DNA of 64,000 nt, from positions 4,464,001 to 4,528,000 of the forward strand of contig JALGAS010000003.1 of NCBI GenBank assembly GCA_023078685.1. Direction: 5' to 3'. The stretch is from Neopestalotiopsis rosae (taxonomy: Eukaryota; Ascomycota; Sordariomycetes; Amphisphaeriales; Sporocadaceae). Every line of letters starts with the position of its first letter. The first letter of the stretch is position 1. The position numbers and the translations under genes are program-made. The notes below the pieces were generated by a model. That model was not told the DNA's origin and made no database searches. It saw nothing but the letters and a program-made list of their open reading frames with translations. Positions 57,387 to 64,000 of the stretch are shown here, piece by piece.

Positions 57387-60300
57387 TCACCACTGATTGC
57401 CGTTGGTGCCCCAGCGAAAAGTACCATTCTGGAAAAAATCACTAGTGAAATCAAACATAGAAAAATCGTCAACTTGGAAGTCAGGCTTCTCCAATCCTGT
57501 TGGAACTGCTTCTGGTATATCACCAGAAAGTTTCTGGTCTTGTATTTCTTGGCTATTGGTGTCCAGTACTGAGCTTCCGTATTCCAACGTTGGTAAAGAC
57601 AGGTTCTTGGTGCTTTGTGACGAGGGATTGGACTTTTCGAAGGTCTGTAAGAGTCTCATACAAATTTGGGCCTCTCCTTGGGTTCCACTGTCGCCTGCTA
57701 TAGACAAGGCGTCGAGATATTCTCTAAAGTCCGAAAGAGAATGAGACATCCTTGGCTCACCAATTTCCTTCTTTTCCCAGTCTGAGGTAGTTATTTGTCA
57801 GCTTGGCAAGTCCATTGGCTTCAGCATGTGATATAATTACTTACAAGGGTTAGGAGTCTCATCGGTGGGTTTTATCTTGAAGATGATTCTGTATATCTTA
57901 CGCCACTTATCTTCGTCTGTTTTACCAAGATTTCTTTTCTTGATTTCGCACTTCTGAGATTCGTTAATGCCGTCATACTCTGGCTGCTGCAATGTGAGAC
58001 ATTGTCTAGTTGCTCGTTGGTGCTCCGTCAATTCGTCTTGTTTCTCGTATGCCTCAAAACAACGAGAACATTGGTAGGGCAAACGACAGTGGGTTCGATA
58101 TATATGTTCTCTACGATAGTGGTTAGCTTGCTTTCAGTGATATATTTGGGGAGAATTCGTGTGACGCACTTCAATCTTGGGATTGTCCAGCACTTGGCTG
58201 CGCATGCACTCCATTCCTTAGTACCTGGGACAAACTTTTGGGGCTGACGTTTGTGAAATGGACAAGCGAATAGAGACTGAGTAAGTTGGCCTTCCGGGCG
58301 ATTCAGCTTTTCGACTTGCTGATTGGTGACTCGTGGAGTTGCGATCTGTTGGTGCTCAGCAATGAACAAAGAGGAAAAATCATCTGCTTGTTGTTGTTTG
58401 CCCTCCTCCACGTGTGCGCGTTTCTGCAGTCTCTCCTCGCCAAAATCACAAACTGCTACGTTGAGTTTTCGTTTGCCCTTCTCGGAAGTGCTATTCTTAC
58501 TTAGTGTCGCGGCATTATGATGCGCAATAGCGTCACTTGATACTAGATTCGACCCCGCAGGTAGCATGGAGTTTTTCTGTTCTCTTGATAAGAACGGCGG
58601 AGTTGAGTAGATTTTAGCCGGACCCAAAAGATATTGAGTCGGCTGCCCGGATGTATCACCGGCATGACCCGGCTGGTAATGGTTTGGAACGTGTGCCATG
58701 TTGACACCGATGGCTGTGTTACTGACAGTGAGCTTTTTGTCAATTTGATCGAAATCTTTGATTTCAGAAAACTTTTGGGTTTGTGGATGGGTCTGGATAT
58801 GGTATGGGTCCCTAAGAGTCCAAGGGGGCTTCAGAGGGAATGGTTTGGGTGTCGTATAATCTGCTTCCTTGCGACACTTCTGCTGCATTTCCTTCAGTCT
58901 GTCGAGTACGCGAAAGCTAGTCGCTCGATCCTTTTCATCAACCTGGAGCATTTCATTTTTGATCAAGTCCAGTAGGTCATGGAAGAAAACGCTGCATTGA
59001 GGAGCCTGCTGAAGTTGGTCGATACACTATACATCGGTCAGTTCAGTCTCGAAGCAAATAGACTGGCATCAACTTACTCTCTCAACAGAAGGCTCTATGC
59101 TCGCAGATGTCTCATGTAGATGACTCGACCGACCGAGTGCGAAGAAAGCATCATGTTCCATGCTCTCAGAATCCGGATCCGTTCTAGAAGCCATTCGACT
59201 TGCTGCAAAGGACTTCACACCATCATACCCCTGCAGAAGCCAAGTGATCATTTCCAGACAAACGCAGCCCAGAGACCATATGTCGTATTTCTGGCTGGCA
59301 GAACTTCGCAAGTCGAACTCGGGAGGGCGATATGTTGGTGTCAATGCTGTCGGCAGATCACGATTCAGGCGTGCTTCCGAGGTATGGAACCTCGCAACAC
59401 CAAAGTCTGCAATACATAGCCTGACTGCACCACTTGTCTCATTGAAAACGAGAATATTTTCGGGCTTGATATCGCCGTGGCGTCCGGAAAGGAATGACCC
59501 ATCCTTGGAGGAATACTGATGGATAGCCCCTAACGCGCCCGTAATTCCGACCAATTGGTCTACCAACCACGAAACTGATTGTCTGTCCACATTAGGAGCT
59601 GGGTTCTCCCTCCAAAGCGATCTCAAGCTACTATCTGCCCAAGGAAATACCAGGTAGTGCTTGTCATCGTGGGAAAATGCGGCCAGGAGCTTGATGATGT
59701 GCGGGTGGTCTGTCTCCTGACCACTGAATTTCCCCAGAGCTTCTATCTCCTTGGAAAAGTCGCGAGAGCCTCTTGTGGAAGGGGATATTCTTTTCAGTGC
59801 AAATGCGGCCGGAAAATTGAGGTTGTTGGTTTGGGCTAGAGAGTGACAGGTATGGAAGCGAACTTTGAAGACTTCGCTGAAGCCGCCGTGTATCGGAGAC
59901 GAAGTGTGCAGAGAGTACTTAGTGAAGGGCAAGATATAGCGAGCGTCAAGCTGTGGGAACTTGAGAGTCCCGGTTGGTCTCTCAAGCAAAGGCGGTAATA
60001 CAGTCCACTGGCGTTCATCAAACGCCATTATCTGATCAGAGTCCCATCCATCGAAACAGTATCCAAAAGGTGTTTTCATGTGCTCATCCTTTGCGAGTGA
60101 TATTGGAAGCATGGAGTCGTTGACACCATGGCGAATGAATGATGTGATGCAATGCGACTGGTCGATAAGGACCAAAATCGCAAATACTCTCAAAAAGGCG
60201 CCCGCGTCGTGCTCGCGCCTTGGCCATGTCTCCCTTTGATCATAGCTGCATATGACGCGGATGTTATTGTCGGGGAGAAGCTCTGGCAAGGCGCAACCGT

Positions 60301-60517
60301 TTTTTTTAAGTTCTTTTTCAATAGAAGTTGTGTTAATGAAATCCTGCAGTATGAAATTACAAATGAAATGTCTACCATCAATCGAAACCCGCGCTGCATT
60401 CAGCAGCCTTTCTTTCAGTGTAAGGGCATCGCCCTTTGACGGGATGTCGCTGTCGTGTTCATCTATATTGCGACTGGTCCCGCCATGGGCTGCTTCAAAG
60501 AGATACGAAGCTGCCAT
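57387..60517 (-). CDS. Protein kinase fused to a zinc-finger-like C-terminal module
   Basis: A 993-residue model from exons 59078-60517, 58166-59026, 57845-58130 and 57387-57781, all in phase. Residues 1-210 form a fungal N-terminal extension. The kinase follows, with HGGFSEVFKVRF (glycine loop), FALKRI (Lys), HGDIKPENILVF (catalytic loop, Gly for the usual Arg in HRD), IADFGVARF (DFG) and YRPPEFD (PPE variant of APE), so it has all residues needed for catalysis. After a low-complexity linker come LFACPFHKRQPQKFVPGTKEW...CAAKCWTI, REHIYRTHC, and QCSRCFEAYEKQDELTEHQRATRQC, then a Ser/Asp-rich tail. The donor of intron 2 is TGC followed by gtcacac, non-consensus but the only phase-compatible choice I found. 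The start is the ATG at 60517. A signalling role is inferred; the fused module is shared with the paralogue at 52207-53758. Confidence 0.75.
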
Positions 60518-61873
60518 TGTGATCTTCGCATTGACAGCAATAACAACACATGTCGTTGGAAGCATGAGAGGGCATGTTCAGAGGGATAGCTTCGGTAGTG
60601 ACGGTTCGAATTTCCGCTTGCTGGAATCCTTGCATTTCTGGAGTGTTTGATTGACGGAGCTTTTCTTTGGTCAAAATGGAATGGTTGCAAGTAGATATAC
60701 AGAGATATTCTGATGAATTGAAAATATGGATAACACGGTGAGTGGAGAAAATGTTGAGGAAAACCCAAAAATAAAAATGTGGAGATGTATAGCAGAGTGT
60801 AGAAAATGAAAAGGCGGAAGTGTTGAAATGGATGGAAGATGGAAGGAGGGAGTGTAATAACACAAGGACACGATTGCGTTTATACTGCTCAATTCAAATA
60901 TGAAAGCGAGGGTGATCAATGACTACCTGGGGGTTCACTTGAGGGCTAAAACTGGTGTGAACGCCTTGGCTTGGTCGCGCACCACCCCCAGGTGGTTTGC
61001 GCAACTGCGCATTTCTTGTAGGCGGTATTACCAGCTTGGTTGCATTGGAGCCCTAGTGCCTCGCTTATTTATCTATGTTCCTAGGTACCTGGGCAATGTG
61101 ATCTGGACGCAACGCGAGTTGCTCATCTATGGTTGCAATAAGGCAGCTTACGCTAGATTCAGACCGGTGACGTCGAATGAGCGGATTTGTACCGGGCGAT
61201 CTTTGTTTCATTTATTTCACTCTCGCATGTGTATTACGCTTCTGTGCAGCCTAGCTAGGATCAACTCATATTGCCGATCATTGTTTTCAATCGTTGCTGT
61301 CCTCTTGAGCTTCGATTCAGACGTGCTCCAGAAGTACTATTCCAGAGCGGGGAACGTAGCTTGAGCAAGGGCTTGCAAATACCTACTAGATCTGAGATCT
61401 AGCCTGTCTTTCTGCGGTATTAGTCTCATGATAGAGCCCAAGGCCGAACAAAGTCCCGTCGTCCGCCTCCTAGAATGACGCAAAATTCCTTGTTATACAA
61501 ACAAGGAGAGGATCTTGTTCAGCTATAGAACTGCGATGAATAATTCGACGCTTTAAACACATCACGGTGAACAAATGACCAATTTCAAATCTCTGCTCGA
61601 CGCTAAATGTCCATATGCTACCTTCACCTCTTATTGCTAAACAGCGCTCCACTTTCGCTGTCCCACAAACCTCGCTTCGGCCTTCTGTCCCAGAATCTCC
61701 CGCCTATCTATCTAGGTTACCTTGTATTCATATTCACCGCAACGGTATCATTTGATTTCTTCCACCGCAAATGCTTCGGTGGCGGCTCACGTCCAAAAGA
61801 CTCAGATGCAGACCACTACATAATAGAAATGGCAACATATTTCCTCTTTTGGTTCGGTCATTAAGTTCGGAAA
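60518..61873. other. Divergent spacer
   Basis: About 1.4 kb between the kinase gene (minus) and the second Zn2Cys6 regulator (plus). Purine/pyrimidine-biased short runs lie near 60780-60860. No gene is supported. Confidence 0.4.
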
Positions 61874-63606
61874 ATGACGCTAGTCTCCCGTGGCTGCTGG
61901 ACCTGCCAGCTAAGGCATCGCAGGTGTGGTAGAGAAACGCCGCGGTGCAATGAATGTAGCGAGAGGAACATTCAATGTCATGGCTACGGGCCGCAGCCTC
62001 AGTGGATGGATGGTGGCGCGACTGAGGCGCAGGAGAGATCTCGCATCAAAGCGGCAGTCAAGAGCAATTTTCGGCATATCAGGACAAGGCAGAATGAGGC
62101 CCGAAAAGTGCGGATTCAGCAATCCAGGGACACAGCCCCATCGCTGCAGACCCCTCCTCAGATCTGCACCCCAGTATTCAGCGACCATGAGTCCAACGAC
62201 GTCTCGACACACGATACCGGCAGCCCGACACGTAGCCAATGGACTGCTCTTGAGCAGGCGGACGGCCCTGCTGATGCGAAGGGTTCGGGTGACTTGTCTG
62301 CGCAGGAAGCTGGCCTCGTCATGTACTACCTAGATCATGTCTTTCCCTGGCAGTTTCCGTATTCTTCTTCACAGTTCCGATTGGGCCAGCGTGGATGGAT
62401 CCTGTGGCTGCTGATGAGGAGGGGTCCATTCTATGATGCAGCCATGAGCTTAGCTGCTCTCCACCGCCGTGCGAAGAATCACAAAAACGACGACGACGAA
62501 GAGTATTGGCAGAATCAGAGGATACTCAATCACCACTCGCGGGCATTGCAGCGTCTTTGCGACTTTTGTCAACGCGAAGGTGGTACAAAGTTGCTTGAGA
62601 ACAAGACCAGTCTAATAGAGTTCCTTGCATGCGGATTGTTTTTGATCAGCTTCGAGGTTAGTTGAGCACACTCACTCATATATGTTTGATTGGTCCCTAA
62701 TGAAGCACCCTGCTAGGTGGTGAAAGGCGGCCGGCATAGCTGGCAGCCTCACCTGGCTGGGATCACTTCCATCTTTAGCGGCAGAACCCCCGCTGAAATC
62801 ATGAGCTTTGATGGCTCAGGTCAGGAAGACCAGGAGCTTCGCACTGGTCTAGAGTTCTTACTGGGCCATTTATTATGGTTCGACATCCTTGCATGCATTT
62901 CGACAAACTCAGTCCCTCATTTGCCTCATCGTTCCTGGCTTGATGTTCAAGAGTTGCAGACAGCAGAGGTCATGGGATGCTGCAATTGGGTCCTGCTTTC
63001 AATCGGAAACCTAGCCGAACTCCAGTGCTGGAAACAAGACAAGATGCAGCGTGGAGCACTTAATGTTCGAGAACTGGTAGACAGAGCTCGCGAGATTGAA
63101 GCCTGTCTCGAACAAGGTCTTGACACCTTGGGCGAGACCACCGAGGTGCGCCATGACGTTTTCTTCTTTTCATTCTGCGTCTCAACGTTTCATTTGTGCT
63201 GACGTGTGAATAGGCAACTTTGGAATCCCAAGTCAACTGGGTCTCACTGGTTTTCACGCTCGCGGCCCTGGCGCTGCTCCATTCGATTGTGTCAGGGCCT
63301 CTACCAGCGCTGCCAGAAATTAAAGACACAGTCAGAAAGGGGGCTATTGCCCTTCAGAACGGTCCCAAGAACAGTTCCGCTAATTGCCTCATGTGGGCTA
63401 TCTGCGTACTTGGAAGTATGGCAGATGGGGAGACCCAATCCATATATGATGATGTGTTGACGAACGTGATCCGCTCCTCGGGTAGGCTAGGCAATAGCAC
63501 GGCGGTACTCGAGATTCTCAAAAAGTGTTGGAGTATGGGCGATACGAACCGTCTATATTGCAATCAAGTAATGGATGAGTTGGATATGCGTGTTCTCTTG
63601 ATCTAA
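61874..63606 (+). CDS. Zn2Cys6 fungal-type transcription factor
   Basis: A complete 534-residue regulator. Exons are 61874-62656, 62717-63145 and 63214-63606, phase 0 throughout. The start is the ATG at 61874, eight residues before the zinc cluster CWTCQLRHRRCGRETPRC, then C-x2-C-x6-C with canonical spacing. A basic linker (RTRQNEARKVRIQQ) follows, then a fungal-specific domain with LAALHRRAK..., ACGLFLISFE, and late GHLLWFDILACIS, found in Zn2Cys6 proteins that control secondary metabolism or carbon use. The targets are unknown. Its stop lies 13 bp from the stop of the convergent gene, so the transcripts probably overlap. Confidence 0.9.
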
Positions 63607-63619
63607 ACTGCTAGCCAGC

Positions 63620-64000
63620 TCAATCTATCAGTACCATGGATCCAGCTGCCCGCCCGTTTTTCGATTTCGAAACGAATACTACCATTGAATGGTCTTTGGG
63701 AACCTTTGCGATGGTCGGATACTTCTCAATCACTCTAAGTCGTGAGAGCTGAGCATTCCATTTCCAACATTTCCCATCTCTGGTGACGGGAGTCGGATAC
63801 TCTTCTCCGTTCACAAATACCCTGATGGAGTCAATTGCCACAGCCGGGTTCGTTGAGTACACCACACCTTCTACCAAGACTTCGCGGAGCTCGGATTCTG
63901 CTGTCTGCGACTTGTTCCACGTTGCAGAAGTTACCTCTAGCACGGGCTTGTCTTTGGCCACGATGGGCAAGTTATGATGCAAAGGTATCAAGTCCGAAGG
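63620..64000 (-). CDS. 5'-cut gene of unknown function, convergent with the regulator
   Basis: The C-terminal 127 codons of a gene whose start lies beyond the window; the frame is open to base 64000. The sequence reads PLHHNLPIVAKDKPVLEVTSATW, then VLVEGVVYSTNPAVAIDSIRVFVNGEEYPTPVTRDGKCWKWNAQL and VPKDHSMVVFVSKSKNGRAAGSMVLID, a beta-rich pattern that resembles an Ig-like or carbohydrate-binding fold (WNKSQTAESELREVLVEG.VYS..). I do not recognise the family. The longer frame seems to begin at a TTG, so there is no start in this window. Confidence 0.55.
   Translation of the reverse strand, partial: PSDLIPLHHNLPIVAKDKPVLEVTSATWNKSQTAESELREVLVEGVVYSTNPAVAIDSIRVFVNGEEYPTPVTRDGKCWKWNAQLSRLRVIEKYPTIAKVPKDHSMVVFVSKSKNGRAAGSMVLID

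Noticed and set aside
1..64000. CRISPR arrays, bacterial operons, rRNA and tRNA genes
   Set aside because: None was seen; the window is eukaryotic, and no tRNA cloverleaf with intact A and B boxes was recognised by eye.

Overview
This window looks like chromosomal DNA of a filamentous ascomycete (Pezizomycotina, probably a Sordariomycete; the order cannot be fixed from sequence alone). The reasons are short 45-130 nt introns with GTRNGT donors and YTRAY branch points, two Zn2Cys6 fungal-type regulators, Clr5, DUF3712, Rax2 and PNP-NACHT-ankyrin proteins, a GH106-type rhamnosidase, and wide gene-poor spacers. Exon boundaries below were deduced by hand from reading-frame continuity and splice consensus.

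Layout. 1-1.5 kb: 3'-cut Zn2Cys6 regulator. 2.2-5.1 kb: a chimeric locus in which the 5' part of an SDR gene, an internal piece of the polarity gene rax2, and an alpha/beta-hydrolase lacking its N-terminus are joined head to tail. 6.1-7.6 kb: a Baeyer-Villiger-type flavin monooxygenase. 8.4-25.7 kb: a Sec14-like protein, a DUF3712 membrane protein, a PNP-NACHT-ankyrin NLR-like receptor, a methyltransferase, a fructosamine-kinase-like protein and a secreted GH106-type rhamnosidase. 26-41.4 kb: a surface glycoprotein, a Clr5 protein, a multispanning membrane protein, an F-box-like protein and a Cys-rich single-pass membrane protein, separated by long spacers (28.5-31.3 kb is empty).

41.7-51.6 kb is accessory and partly decayed. 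A pisatin-demethylase-type P450 carries one apparent single-base frameshift and a class II O-methyltransferase carries two. Further on are a minisatellite, a small secreted protein, an ankyrin relic with an internal stop, and a secreted Kex2-processed repeat protein (51216-51584) built from 15-residue units with the core DYYSAPQ(V) before each Lys-Arg. This last gene has the architecture of fungal ribosomal cyclic-peptide (dikaritin-like) precursors and is the best candidate for an undescribed system. No UstYa/DUF3328 oxidase is visible in the window.

52.2-60.5 kb holds two related minus-strand genes sharing a zinc-finger-like C-terminal module, one fused to a protein kinase and the other without a kinase. 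Between them are a pseudogene with stops that look like CpA-to-TpA (RIP-type) changes and a two-TM protein. The window ends with a second complete Zn2Cys6 regulator whose stop codon lies 13 bp from that of a convergent, 5'-cut gene.
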